The position numbers and the translations under genes are program-made. DNA of 64,000 nt. Source: Bacteroidaceae bacterium (GTDB lineage Bacteria > Bacteroidota > Bacteroidia > Bacteroidales > Bacteroidaceae). Under the pieces are notes generated by a model that saw only the letters and a program-made list of their open reading frames with translations, had not been told where the DNA came from and searched no databases. Location of the stretch: the NCBI GenBank assembly GCA_017464815.1, contig JAFTYI010000008.1:124001-188000 (forward strand), in the 5' to 3' direction. Positions 53,033-61,855 of this stretch are shown here, one piece after another (position 1 is the first letter of the stretch; each line of letters opens with the position of its first letter).

Positions 53033-56000
53033 TTAGAATGTAATGTTAGTACCGAACACAAAGCTACGGTTACGCGGGTAGCGGTTGTAATCCACACAAG
53101 GAGTCAAACCTGTCTGAATGTCCACCTCGGGGTCGTAACCAGAGTAGTTTGTCAAGATGAAGAGGTTAGTAGCCGACACGTAGAAACGGGCCTGAGACAT
53201 ACCCCACTTCTTGGAAATCTTCTCGGGAATGGTGTAACCGATGGTCAAGTCGTTGCAACGGAGGAACGAACCATCCTCGATGAAGTAAGAATGAGTCAGT
53301 TTGCGGGTCACGTCAGTGGGATTCCACAAGGTGCGGTTGGCATTGGCAGCCTTATAGATGTCCGTACCACCATCTACGTAGTAGAGTTTGTAGAGGATGT
53401 CACCCGGAGTTCCGGTCAATTCACCTGAAATGTCGTTGTACAACCATCCGTTAGAGAACTTGCCCAACACGTTGTTGAACTTGTTCTTGTTACCCTCAGA
53501 AGATGACAACATGTAAGCAGTAGCGTTATTGATGTCGTAGTCGAGCATGTAAGTGAAGTTGCAGACAAAGTCGAAATTCTTCCACTGACCGCTCAATCCG
53601 AAACCACCCTGCACCTTCGGAGTGGTGTTACCAATCACGGTACGGTCATCTTCGGTAATACGGCCATCACCGTTCAAATCCTTGAACTTCACCTTACCGG
53701 GCAATGTGGCAATACCTGAGTTTGATTCACCAGAGATGTCGTTGATAACCGTCACATAACCGTCTTCACGAGGAGCCTGGTCTTTGGAGGTGCCGTTATC
53801 AGTTGCACTTGATCCCCAAGGAATCGCCTGATAGTTGTTCTGCGGATCGAAGTAGAATTCGTCGAATCTGTAGAGGCCATCGTAAACGAAACCGTAGATG
53901 AGACCTACGTCACCACCTTCGCGGAGCAAGTAGTCGTTGAGACCTGAATCCCAGTCATCACCCTCAATGGGTTTCGCGGTAAATGCGCTGTTCAGCTTGT
54001 CAACCTTCATCTTGTTGGTACCAAAGGCCAAATGACCGGTCAACACATAGTCAGTACCACGGAGGATGTCACCACTGATTGAGAGTTCAATACCCCTGTT
54101 GGTAACCTGTCCGATATTCTGTTGCTGGCTGTTATAACCGAGTACAGAAAGAAGGTCTGCATCGTAAAGCATATCACGAGTAGTATTCCAATAAAACTCG
54201 GGAGTGATGGTTACACGTCCGTCGAACAATTGGATGTCAGCAGCCAAGTTGCGAGTAACGATAGTTTCCCACTTGATTTCCTTGTTGGCGAACTTAGTGC
54301 CTCCACTATTTCCATAATATTTCTCACCATATTGAGTAACTTCACCGAATCCAGGACCACCCGTAGAGTTGATAACATAAAGCTGACGCCACAAGTCGTT
54401 AGCGATGCGGTTGTTACCAGTAAGGCCGAATGCAGCACGAATCTTCAATTGGTTCATCCAATCCACGTCGAACCAAGGTTCTTCAGAGATAACCCAAGCA
54501 CCCGAAATTGAGGGGAAATAGCCCCATTGGTTACCGGGAGCAAACTTGGTGCTACCATCGGCACGCATGGTACCTGACAACAGGTAACGGTGCTTCCAGT
54601 TGTAGTTCACCTGACCGAAGAAAGAAGCGGTACGATCCAATGTAGACAATGAAGAGGTGCTTTCCTTAGGTTCACCGAATCCCATATTATTCCATGCATC
54701 TTCAGCAGTGAACGAACGGGGGAAATGAATATTTCTGGTAAAGTTCACACGCTGTTGGCTCTGGTAGATTTCCTGACCAAGGAGGAACGACCAGTTGTGA
54801 TCATCATTCACTGTCATGTTGTAATTGGCAGTGTTTGTCCACACGTAATTCAGACGAGAAGAATTTTCAACTTCAGCAACGGGCTGAGTATTATTAGCCA
54901 TACCCTGATCTGTCAAAGCACCATAGAAACGGCTCTTATCTGACCAACGCAAACCGATGGTACCTTCTGTGCGGAGAGTCAATCCCTCGATGGGTTTCCA
55001 CTCAAGAGCCAACGCATTAGAATAGGTATAGGAATGTCTGAGCAACTGGTTAATCTTGATATCGCTCTTCGGATTGGTGTAATTAAACAGTTCTTCTTCA
55101 TCGGGGTCAGCGTATGAAGGATCCACGTAACCATACTCACGCAAACCGTTGGTGGGACGATATTGCAACACGTCGATGATACCACCCGTACCGATGTGGC
55201 TACCACCGGCACCAATATCGCGACGATAAGTAAACTTGGGATTGAACTGGATGTTCAACTTGTCGTTTACCTTAATATATGTCTTTACGTTCATGTTGGT
55301 ACGACGTACACCCGAACCCATGATGATACCGTTATCAGCACTTTGGGTCAATGATGCGTTGAAGCGGATGCGTTCAGTACCACCACCCACGTTTACGTTG
55401 GCCGAGTAGTTGAGGGGAGTTTCACCCATCACCTCGTCCTGCCAGTCGTGAGAAGGCAACGTGCCATACATATCCAAGTCGTAGGGGTTACCGAAGTTGG
55501 CACGATAGAACTTACCATTGGAAGAACGTGTACCGTTACAAGAGTGCCACTGATACTGATACTTGGCAAACTCTTCGGCGTTCATCAGGTCGAGTTCCTT
55601 TGACAAGTGGCTGACACTCATCTGACCATTGAATGAAACGGTCACCTTGCCTTCCTTGGCACTCTTGGTTGTTACTACTACTACACCATTACCACCCTTA
55701 GAACCGTAGATGGCGGTCAGTGAAGCATCCTTCAAGATGTCGATGCTGGCAATGTCGCTGGGAGGAATATCGTTGATATTGTCTACTTGGAAACCGTCAA
55801 CGATGTAGAGGGGTTCGTTACTCTGAGTTACAGAAGAACCACCACGCACACGGATGTTTACGTCGGCACCCGGCTGACCATCGACAGTAGTTACCTGCAC
55901 ACCCGAAATCTTACCCTGCAAAGCCACGGCAGCAGAGGTGACAGGCACCTGAGCCAAACGGGCACCGGAGATAGAACCGACCGAACCGGTCAGGTCCTTA

Positions 56001-56353
56001 CGGGCACGGCTGGTGTAACCGATAACCACGACATCTTCCAAGTTAGAATTGTCGTCTTTCAAAACAATGTGTTGACTTGCATTGGAGGCCTGAATTTCTT
56101 GTGAAACCATACCAATGTAGCTAACAATAGCTGTGTTTGAAGCTTTCAGCTCCAGTGTAAAGTTACCGTCAAAGTCGGTTGCCACACCATTGGTGGGAAG
56201 CCCTTTTTCCTGAACTGCCGCACCGATAATCGGCTCACCTGCTGAGTCGACAATAGTTCCTTTGACCACTCCCTGCGCACTTGCCCATAAAGGCAGCAGC
56301 ATCAAAGCAAAGAGAAAGGATAACCTACACAACATTTTTTTAGGTCTTTTCAT
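53033..56353 (-). CDS. SusC/RagA family TonB-dependent transporter
   Basis: 1106 aa. The signal peptide ends WASAQ. Next are a CarboxypepD-like N-terminal domain (VVKGTIVDSAGEPIIGAAVQ), a TonB box-like DVVVIGY, a plug with RVRGGSSVTQSNEPLYIVDG (the SusC/RagA signature region), DILKDASLTAIYGSKGGNGV, and a C-terminal barrel ending FVFGTNITF. No STN domain, so it is not wired to a FecR/sigma pair. It imports oligosaccharides, by context from pectin, using energy from TonB-ExbB-ExbD (genes in this window). Confidence 0.97.
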   Translation of the reverse strand: MKRPKKMLCRLSFLFALMLLPLWASAQGVVKGTIVDSAGEPIIGAAVQEKGLPTNGVATDFDGNFTLELKASNTAIVSYIGMVSQEIQASNASQHIVLKDDNSNLEDVVVIGYTSRARKDLTGSVGSISGARLAQVPVTSAAVALQGKISGVQVTTVDGQPGADVNIRVRGGSSVTQSNEPLYIVDGFQVDNINDIPPSDIASIDILKDASLTAIYGSKGGNGVVVVTTKSAKEGKVTVSFNGQMSVSHLSKELDLMNAEEFAKYQYQWHSCNGTRSSNGKFYRANFGNPYDLDMYGTLPSHDWQDEVMGETPLNYSANVNVGGGTERIRFNASLTQSADNGIIMGSGVRRTNMNVKTYIKVNDKLNIQFNPKFTYRRDIGAGGSHIGTGGIIDVLQYRPTNGLREYGYVDPSYADPDEEELFNYTNPKSDIKINQLLRHSYTYSNALALEWKPIEGLTLRTEGTIGLRWSDKSRFYGALTDQGMANNTQPVAEVENSSRLNYVWTNTANYNMTVNDDHNWSFLLGQEIYQSQQRVNFTRNIHFPRSFTAEDAWNNMGFGEPKESTSSLSTLDRTASFFGQVNYNWKHRYLLSGTMRADGSTKFAPGNQWGYFPSISGAWVISEEPWFDVDWMNQLKIRAAFGLTGNNRIANDLWRQLYVINSTGGPGFGEVTQYGEKYYGNSGGTKFANKEIKWETIVTRNLAADIQLFDGRVTITPEFYWNTTRDMLYDADLLSVLGYNSQQQNIGQVTNRGIELSISGDILRGTDYVLTGHLAFGTNKMKVDKLNSAFTAKPIEGDDWDSGLNDYLLREGGDVGLIYGFVYDGLYRFDEFYFDPQNNYQAIPWGSSATDNGTSKDQAPREDGYVTVINDISGESNSGIATLPGKVKFKDLNGDGRITEDDRTVIGNTTPKVQGGFGLSGQWKNFDFVCNFTYMLDYDINNATAYMLSSSEGNKNKFNNVLGKFSNGWLYNDISGELTGTPGDILYKLYYVDGGTDIYKAANANRTLWNPTDVTRKLTHSYFIEDGSFLRCNDLTIGYTIPEKISKKWGMSQARFYVSATNLFILTNYSGYDPEVDIQTGLTPCVDYNRYPRNRSFVFGTNITF

Positions 56354-56478
56354 CTCACTAAAGTTTTAACATTAAGATTAATATTCAGTTAATAATTAAA
56401 TTCCCCATATTCTATTATCACACGAGAGTGAGGCTGATAAAAAGGTTTCCCCATTGCAATACCATCACTTCATCGTGG

Positions 56479-56511
56479 CAAAGATACGAATAGAAAATAA
56501 AATAACACAAA
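56479..56511 (-). promoter_or_regulatory. promoter of the SusC operon
   Basis: Minus strand: TTTG at 56511-56508, 21 nt, TATCTTTG at 56486-56479. Both match the Bacteroidetes consensus. The leader is about 118 nt, long enough for regulation. Confidence 0.65.
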
Positions 56512-56666
56512 AAAACAAAGAAAATTTTGCATTAAAAGGGGTAAAATCTCCTTTTTAACATAAATCCCGTGTGCGAGAACGGTTTTTCCCCAAAGACGAC
56601 GTGCCGATACGAAGAAGAAAGCATGTCCGGTAAAACTTCAAAGAATTCCCCCCTCCACCCAAAGAA

Positions 56667-56734
56667 TGGCTGTGTCAAAAAGCCCTCTTTTCATTTTTTA
56701 GACGCGTCTAAAAAGTTAATTTTGACACACCTCC
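56667..56734. repeat. palindromic element, family A copy 4 (core deleted)
   Basis: GGCTGTGTCAAAAAGCCCTC then TTTTCATTTTTTAGACGC joins directly to GCGTCTAAAAAGTTAATTTT then GACACACC, sharing the centre GACGCGTC (56701-56708). Only the two ends are present, with no core. Confidence 0.85.
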
Positions 56735-56802
56735 ATGACTTCGAGGGGAGAAGTCTTGGTTGCCTTTGTCCTTAGATGCTCCCACGTTAAAATACTTTTT
56801 TC

Positions 56803-57033
56803 GGGTCAGTCCGAAAAGTCGGTTGTATATAATTGGTTTACATGATGTCTCTGTCATTCTGAACGCAGTGAAGACGGGTTGTTGAGGACTCTGTCCGAAA
56901 AATCTGTAAATGCAAGCAGAACACTATAATGCTGACGTATTCAGATTCTTCACTGCGTTCAGACGAGTTGTTGAGCGTAGCGAAAAATGACACAGAGACG
57001 GAATAATTTGCAACCGACTTTTCGGACTGGCCC
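56803..57033. repeat. MITE-like palindrome, family C copy 3 (with insert)
   Basis: Ends GGGTCAGTCCGAAAAGTCGG and CCGACTTTTCGGACTGGCCC are exact for 18 bp apart from the outer few bases. Extra sequence in the middle (about 56876-56960) makes it longer than copy 2. The remaining bases of this 778-bp space show no gene. Confidence 0.8.
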
Positions 57034-57070
57034 CTTTTTTCCCGCCACGAAGGAAGACTTCATGAAAAAA

Positions 57071-57109
57071 GAAGGGCGTGTCAACAATGCATTTGTGACA
57101 CGCCCTTTC
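57071..57109 (-). terminator. intrinsic terminator of the exb operon
   Basis: GAAGGGCGTGTC and GACACGCCCTTTC form a 12-bp stem; on the minus strand it is followed by CTTTTTTCATG. It lies 23 bp past the stop codon of the second exbD gene. Confidence 0.85.
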
Positions 57110-57131
57110 TTGGTTTGTTATAATCGAACTA

Positions 57132-57596
57132 TCAATTGCGGGCTTCCGCAGAGTAGTTGATGTTCAAAGCCCAAGCTTTACGCAACTCCTGTTTGATATC
57201 GGTAACGATACCCATTCGAGTATCTCTATCGACCTTCAGAGACACTTTCATGAAGGGTTTGTCTGACTCCTTCATGGCTTCGCGCTCCTGGTACACATAG
57301 TCCTGTACCTCATAGAGATTGGCAAACTTGTCGTTCAACTGAATCTGAGTACCAGAACCCACTCTTGCACGCCATTCACGGGTAGGTTTACCTACGTAGA
57401 TGTATGATACGAGTGACTTCTTGGTCATCTTTTCAATTTCTGTTCCTTTGGGAACCTTAAACTCTACCATCAAGGTAACTTCACGCATCGTGGTAACAAT
57501 CATGAAGAAGAACAGGATGGTAAAAATCAAGTCAGGCAATGATGACGTATTCAACGCCGGCATTCCTCTTTTTTCTCCTTTTCCAAATTTACTCAT
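57132..57596 (-). CDS. exbD: ExbD/TolR-type biopolymer transport protein (second)
   Basis: 154 aa. One membrane helix with the conserved Asp (SLPDLIFTILFFFMIVTTM) and a periplasmic domain (FAYLYEVQDYV-type, then MKVSLKVDRDTRMGIVTDIK). ExbD is the proton-using partner of ExbB that energises TonB. 10 bp follow the first exbD gene. Two unequal ExbD copies are normal in Bacteroidetes exb operons. Confidence 0.93.
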   Translation of the reverse strand: MSKFGKGEKRGMPALNTSSLPDLIFTILFFFMIVTTMREVTLMVEFKVPKGTEIEKMTKKSLVSYIYVGKPTREWRARVGSGTQIQLNDKFANLYEVQDYVYQEREAMKESDKPFMKVSLKVDRDTRMGIVTDIKQELRKAWALNINYSAEARN

Positions 57597-57606
57597 AACT
57601 GTTATT

Positions 57607-58188
57607 TTAGCGTAAGTTATAGTTTTTAGGTTCTGCTTCCGAAATCTTCATCGGATAGTACGAACGGATAGCAAGCTGCTGGTCTTCATTCAACTGAAGA
57701 TAAGGTTTACCGAACTTACGGCGAGCCAACTCGTCACGCAACTCGTTATAGGCAGCTACCAACTCATTCTGTACTTCGAAGTACTTGGAGTAACTTGTAC
57801 CACGGTCGCTCTGCAATGAAATCACGTGTTTGTCGGTGATATACACTGTACCGAAGAAATCAATCTCACGGGGCGACTTATCGGGCAAGTTAGGCAAGTT
57901 TTCCGGATTATCGATGAACTCCTTAGCTCTTTCACGAATCTCACTTACATCGGCCATATCGCTGCCAATCATCAATTCATCCATGGCATTGATTCTGACC
58001 TGAAGCACATTGCGCTCTCTCACTTTCGTGTCATCCTGTTCCACATTCTCTTCGGGCGGAGGTGGCAAACGACGTGCCAAACCTTTATCCGTATCCATTG
58101 AAGTGGTGGTAAGGAAGAAGATAAGCAAGATGAAGGAGATGTCAGCAGTTGAACTTGAGTTCAGTTCCGGTACTGATCTTTTTCCCAT
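57607..58188 (-). CDS. exbD: ExbD/TolR-type biopolymer transport protein (first)
   Basis: 193 aa. Membrane helix STADISFILLIFFLTTTSMD with the proton-carrying Asp (D in ADIS), then a Pro/Glu linker (LPPPPEENVEQDD) and a longer periplasmic domain (EIDFFGTVYITDKHVISLQS, KFGKPYLQLNEDQQLAI). It works with ExbB and TonB. Longer than its partner by an insertion in the periplasmic part. Confidence 0.93.
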   Translation of the reverse strand: MGKRSVPELNSSSTADISFILLIFFLTTTSMDTDKGLARRLPPPPEENVEQDDTKVRERNVLQVRINAMDELMIGSDMADVSEIRERAKEFIDNPENLPNLPDKSPREIDFFGTVYITDKHVISLQSDRGTSYSKYFEVQNELVAAYNELRDELARRKFGKPYLQLNEDQQLAIRSYYPMKISEAEPKNYNLR

Positions 58189-58220
58189 TAGTCTATTTTC
58201 AATTTAACAGGGTTCGTAAC

Positions 58221-58700
58221 TTATTTTCTGAATATGCCAGAGAGGTTGACAAGCAATCCGATAGTGGCAAACACCATCAAGGCATAAAGAGTATAAACCA
58301 TTGTATCGGTAAGTACCAACAGAGTAGCATCATCGAAAATCTTACCACTCGGCAATACCAGAGGCTCAGCAGAAGCCATGGCATAAGATCCAGCCAATGA
58401 ACCAATCAGAATCACGAGTGAAACGATTGAAACAACAGCAGTAGGTACACCAGTCTTGTTCACTCCCTTAGGACCACCAAAGGAGTCAATTGTATTCACA
58501 GCAGCTCCGATTACAGCTGACAGCACGCAGATTGCGGCCATCGCATACATAAAGTACATCAAAGTACCCGTGTGCTCAGGAGCGACGTATTTACCTTCCA
58601 TATTATCATAGCCCACACCGAAGAAGAGTCCGAAGACTACGATGGTGGCAAAAATCAGAAGGATGAATACCCAATTAGAAATTTTATGTGTCTTAACCAT
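58221..58700 (-). CDS. four-helix membrane protein of the exb operon
   Basis: 159 aa with four hydrophobic segments: WVFILLIFATIVVFGLFFGV, TLMYFMYAMAAICVLSAVIG, AVVSIVSLVILIGSLAGSYA, and VYTLYALMVFATIGLLVNLS. The last segment ends before SGIFRK. It always seems to sit between ExbB and ExbD genes in Bacteroidetes (recalled pattern), but no function is known. Possibly a fourth subunit of the TonB motor (inference). Gaps of 24 bp and 32 bp to neighbours support co-transcription. Confidence 0.75.
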   Translation of the reverse strand: MVKTHKISNWVFILLIFATIVVFGLFFGVGYDNMEGKYVAPEHTGTLMYFMYAMAAICVLSAVIGAAVNTIDSFGGPKGVNKTGVPTAVVSIVSLVILIGSLAGSYAMASAEPLVLPSGKIFDDATLLVLTDTMVYTLYALMVFATIGLLVNLSGIFRK

Positions 58701-58724
58701 TTTGAATAGTCTTTTTTGAGTTAC

Positions 58725-59543
58725 TTACTTTTTCAAGTTGTACTTCATGATGAGGTCGAGCAATGTGATAGAAGAATCTTCCATATCAGAAGTCAAACCT
58801 TCAATCTTAGAAAGGATGTAGTTGTAGAACACCTGGAGAATCAAAGCGGCAACGATACCGAAGATTGTAGTAATCAAGGCCACCTTCATACCACCGGCAA
58901 CAACGGTCGGAGAAATATCACCTGCAGCCTCGATAGCGTCGAACGCCTGCACCATACCGATCACAGTACCCAAGAATCCGAGTGAAGGAGACATCGCGAT
59001 GAACAAGGTAATCCATGAGCAACCCTTCTCGAGGTAAGCTGACTGAACACCACCGTAAGAAACTACTGAACGCTCAACAACGTCGAGACCTTCGTCAATA
59101 CGCATCAGACCCTGATAGCAGATAGAAGCAACGGGACCGCGAGTGTTGCGGCAGATAGTCTTGGCACCTTCAACGTCACCCTTAGAAAGAGCCTCTTCAA
59201 GCTTAGCCATCAATTTCTTAGTGTTAACCTCTGCCAAGCTCAAGTAGATGATACGCTCGATACAGAAAGCCAAACCGATTACCAACGCGATAGCAACCAA
59301 AGACATGAAGCCTGCATCACCTTCGATGAACTTAGTCTTCAAAGTCTTGTGCATACCACCTTCTACCTCCTCAACAACAGGAGCTTCTTCGGCTACGGGA
59401 GCCTCTTGAACAGCAGCTGAATCAACAGCAGCAGAATCTACAACTTCAGTAGAAGCAGCAGCTTCTTCCTGAGCGATTACTGACTGGGTAAGACCAAAGG
59501 TCATCATTCCCATCACTGCAACAATTGCAAATAACTTTTTCAT
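58725..59543 (-). CDS. exbB: ExbB/MotA/TolQ-family proton channel protein
   Basis: 272 aa. An N-terminal signal-like helix (AIVAVMGMMTFGLTQSVIAQ) is followed by an acidic Ala/Glu/Val stretch (about 26-62: VVDSAAVDSAAVQEAPVAEE) unusual for ExbB. Three membrane helices then follow: GFMSLVAIALVIGLAFCIER, GCSWITLFIAMSPSLGFLGT (MotA/TolQ/ExbB signature with GTV) and VVAGGMKVALITTIFGIVAA. The channel drives TonB-dependent import. First gene of a four-gene operon; the extension may extend into the periplasm. Confidence 0.94.
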   Translation of the reverse strand: MKKLFAIVAVMGMMTFGLTQSVIAQEEAAASTEVVDSAAVDSAAVQEAPVAEEAPVVEEVEGGMHKTLKTKFIEGDAGFMSLVAIALVIGLAFCIERIIYLSLAEVNTKKLMAKLEEALSKGDVEGAKTICRNTRGPVASICYQGLMRIDEGLDVVERSVVSYGGVQSAYLEKGCSWITLFIAMSPSLGFLGTVIGMVQAFDAIEAAGDISPTVVAGGMKVALITTIFGIVAALILQVFYNYILSKIEGLTSDMEDSSITLLDLIMKYNLKK

Positions 59544-59638
59544 TGTTTCTTTAAAATTTTTAAGATTAAATAATTATTAATGTTTATTGTTTATTCTCTC
59601 TGTTTTTAGTTCCTTTTTTTACGGATTTCTCCGCACTG

Positions 59639-59726
59639 CGGAGAGAGGGGGATTCGAACCCCCGATACGCTTTAGGCGTATACACGCTTTCCAGGCGTGC
59701 CTCTTCAACCACTCGAGCATCTCTCC
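59639..59726 (-). tRNA. tRNA-Ser (anticodon GGA)
   Basis: On the minus strand the acceptor GGAGAGA pairs with TCTCTCC. The D-arm contains GAGTGGTTGAAGAGG. The anticodon arm is CACGC-CTGGAAA-GCGTG (anticodon GGA), followed by a long variable arm (TACGCCTAAAGCGTA) as expected for Ser and a T-arm GGGGGTTCGAATCCCCC. 88 nt with discriminator G; CCA is not encoded. The space on either side up to 59543 and 59907 shows no other gene. Confidence 0.97.
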
Positions 59727-59906
59727 TTTTCACATTCATTCACTTAAAAAGAATGTATTCTCGTCCCCTCTTTTTGTGGCTCGCCGAGTTTTCAGCTACA
59801 AATGTATGCTTTTTATTCGGCTTACCCATCTTTCTTTCCCATTTAATTTTGCCAAACGGCCCAAATTAATATATTTTAAAACTTTCAAGCACTTTTTTAC
59901 GCACTT

Positions 59907-60686
59907 TTACCCCTTTTCAAACACCTTTTTGGCATTTTCTGTTGTCATCTTTGCCACCTCTTCCATATCGCGGCCATACACCGAGGCAAGATGGGCAAGT
60001 GTGTATTTTATGTAGGCACTCTCGTTGCGTTTTCCCCGATAAGGCACTGGTGTCAGGTAAGGAGAATCGGTCTCCAACACCACCCGTTCGAGAGGGACAC
60101 TCGTCAACACTCCAGGGAGAGCCGACTTCTTGAACGTGAGCACGCCATTGACCCCCAACATGAAGCCTTCGAACGAAAGCAGCCTCCGAGCCTCCTCATG
60201 CGTACCAGTGAAACTGTGGAAGATTCCCCGGAGTGACGTGTGGCGATAGTCGCACATCACGGCATAAAGTTCATCAAACGCCTCGCGGCAATGAATCACC
60301 AACGGGAGGTTGTAAGCCAATGCCCAATCAATCTGTTGCCGGAGGGCATCTTCCTGCTCGCGGTGATAGGTCTTGTCCCAATAGAGGTCGAGCCCCACTT
60401 CACCGATTGCCACAAAGGGATGCTCAGCGTCATCAAGCAACGGTTTCATCTGCTCCAGCTCCGCCTGATAGGCGGCTCCTACGGAGGTGGGATGCAGCCC
60501 CAGCATCGGGAGGCAATAACCGTCGTAGGTACGGCAGACGCGCAAGAGGTCTCCAACCGTCGAAGCGTCGATATTCGGCATGTAAATCCGACTGACCCCC
60601 GCCTCTCTTGCACGCTCCACCACTTCGGGCAGGTCGCTAAAGAATTCTTCAGTAAAGAGGTGTGAGTGTGTGTCAATAATCTGCAT
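59907..60686 (-). CDS. TatD family hydrolase/DNase
   Basis: 259 aa from MQIIDTHSHLFTEEF, the usual TatD start; a further ATG at 60707 adds seven residues. Metal-site motifs are DTHSHL, GEVGLDLYWDK, VIHCREAFDE, GIFHSFTG and VLETDSPYLTPVPYRGKRNE. Members are magnesium-dependent DNases with 3'-5' activity. The gene follows the polyprenyl synthase gene by about 33 bp in the same operon. Confidence 0.95.
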   Translation of the reverse strand: MQIIDTHSHLFTEEFFSDLPEVVERAREAGVSRIYMPNIDASTVGDLLRVCRTYDGYCLPMLGLHPTSVGAAYQAELEQMKPLLDDAEHPFVAIGEVGLDLYWDKTYHREQEDALRQQIDWALAYNLPLVIHCREAFDELYAVMCDYRHTSLRGIFHSFTGTHEEARRLLSFEGFMLGVNGVLTFKKSALPGVLTSVPLERVVLETDSPYLTPVPYRGKRNESAYIKYTLAHLASVYGRDMEEVAKMTTENAKKVFEKG

Positions 60687-60719
60687 ACCAGACTCCTCTA
60701 TTCCCATTCTTTCAATGAG

Positions 60720-61697
60720 TCACACGTTACGTCCCATCAGTGAGTGGGCGAAGTTGCGCAACTCTTGTTTGCGGACGTCATCGACGTCCACCTTGTCCAA
60801 GCAGGCCTCTGCCGCCTGGAAGTATGATTCAATCTTGCGATGACACAGTTCCTTGATGCCGATGGCATCGTAGAGGGCTGTAACCGCGCGCACTTTTTCC
60901 TCGGGATTGTAGTCCACGGCGGCAATCCATTGCTCGAGTTCCTTGCGTTGTCCCTCATCGGCGCGTTGCAAGGCGTTGATGAGCATGTAGGTCTTCTTGT
61001 TGCACAGGATGTCGCCTCCCACGCGTTTGCCGAAGATGGCGGGGTCGCCATAGACATCGAGGTAGTCGTCCTGCAACTGGAAGGCCAAGCCCAACTGGAG
61101 GCCGAAGTCGTAGAGACGACGGGCGTCTTCGGGCGATGCGCCTGCCTGCACGGCTCCAATCTGCATGCTGGCAGCTAGGAGGACGGAGGTCTTCAGGCGG
61201 ATCATCTCGAGGTATTGTTCCTCGGTGACGTCGTTGCGTGTCTCGAACTCCATGTCGTACTGCTGCCCTTCGCCTATCTCGAGCGCGGTTTCGTTGAAGA
61301 TGTCCATCACGGCCTTCAGGTGAGGCTGAGGACAACGGCACATCATCTGATAGGCAAGCACCAGCATGGTGTCACCCGAGAGGATGGCGGCATTCTCGTC
61401 CCATTTCTTGTGGACGGTGGGGTTTCCACGGCGCAGGTCGGCCTTGTCCATCAAGTCGTCGTGAAGCAACGTGTAGTTGTGATAGGTCTCTATCGCGACG
61501 GCAGGGAAGAGTATTTCGTCCACCTCTTCCTTATACAGATTATATGCCATCAGCATCAACACGGGGCGTATGCGTTTTCCGCCAAGAGCCAGCGTGTATT
61601 CCACCGGTTCATACAATCCCACGGGCGGGCGCTTGTAGTCAAGCGCTGCTATGAAATCGTTCACTTTCGCCAGAAGTTGCGATGCGTTGTACATCAT
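60720..61697 (-). CDS. polyprenyl (farnesyl/geranylgeranyl-type) diphosphate synthase
   Basis: 325 aa. First aspartate-rich motif is LLHDDLMDKADLRRGNPTVH (DDLMD) and the second QLQDDYLDVYGDP (DDYLD). YPGGKRIRPVL-like GGKRIRPVLMLMAYNLYKEE near the N-terminus binds isopentenyl diphosphate. Two residues before the first motif are small (Leu-Leu-His), so chain length cannot be set with confidence. It makes the isoprenoid chain for quinones or lipid carriers, from MEP-pathway precursors. Confidence 0.93.
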   Translation of the reverse strand: MMYNASQLLAKVNDFIAALDYKRPPVGLYEPVEYTLALGGKRIRPVLMLMAYNLYKEEVDEILFPAVAIETYHNYTLLHDDLMDKADLRRGNPTVHKKWDENAAILSGDTMLVLAYQMMCRCPQPHLKAVMDIFNETALEIGEGQQYDMEFETRNDVTEEQYLEMIRLKTSVLLAASMQIGAVQAGASPEDARRLYDFGLQLGLAFQLQDDYLDVYGDPAIFGKRVGGDILCNKKTYMLINALQRADEGQRKELEQWIAAVDYNPEEKVRAVTALYDAIGIKELCHRKIESYFQAAEACLDKVDVDDVRKQELRNFAHSLMGRNV

Positions 61698-61739
61698 AAT
61701 CGTTGCGTTAAGAAAGAGTGTGTGTCAAACTTCAGTTTT

Positions 61740-61825
61740 TAGGCACGGACTACGCGGATTAACACGGTTTTCAATCTGCTTTATCCTAATTGATGGTTAC
61801 GTGCTATCTGCGTAATCTGTGCCTA
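61740..61825. repeat. palindromic element, family B copy 3
   Basis: AGGCACGGACTACGCGGATT at the left and ATCTGCGTAATCTGTGCCTA at the right, preceded by a family-A-type TGTGTCAAACTTCAGTTTTT. The arms are less perfect than in copy 1. It lies between the tonB and polyprenyl synthase genes. Confidence 0.75.
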
Positions 61826-61855
61826 ATCAATCCTTTACGTTGTTATACTGATGGT

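Noticed and set aside
56569-56775. Small plus-strand ORF upstream of SusC
   Set aside because: It runs through the family A repeat and has no protein features.
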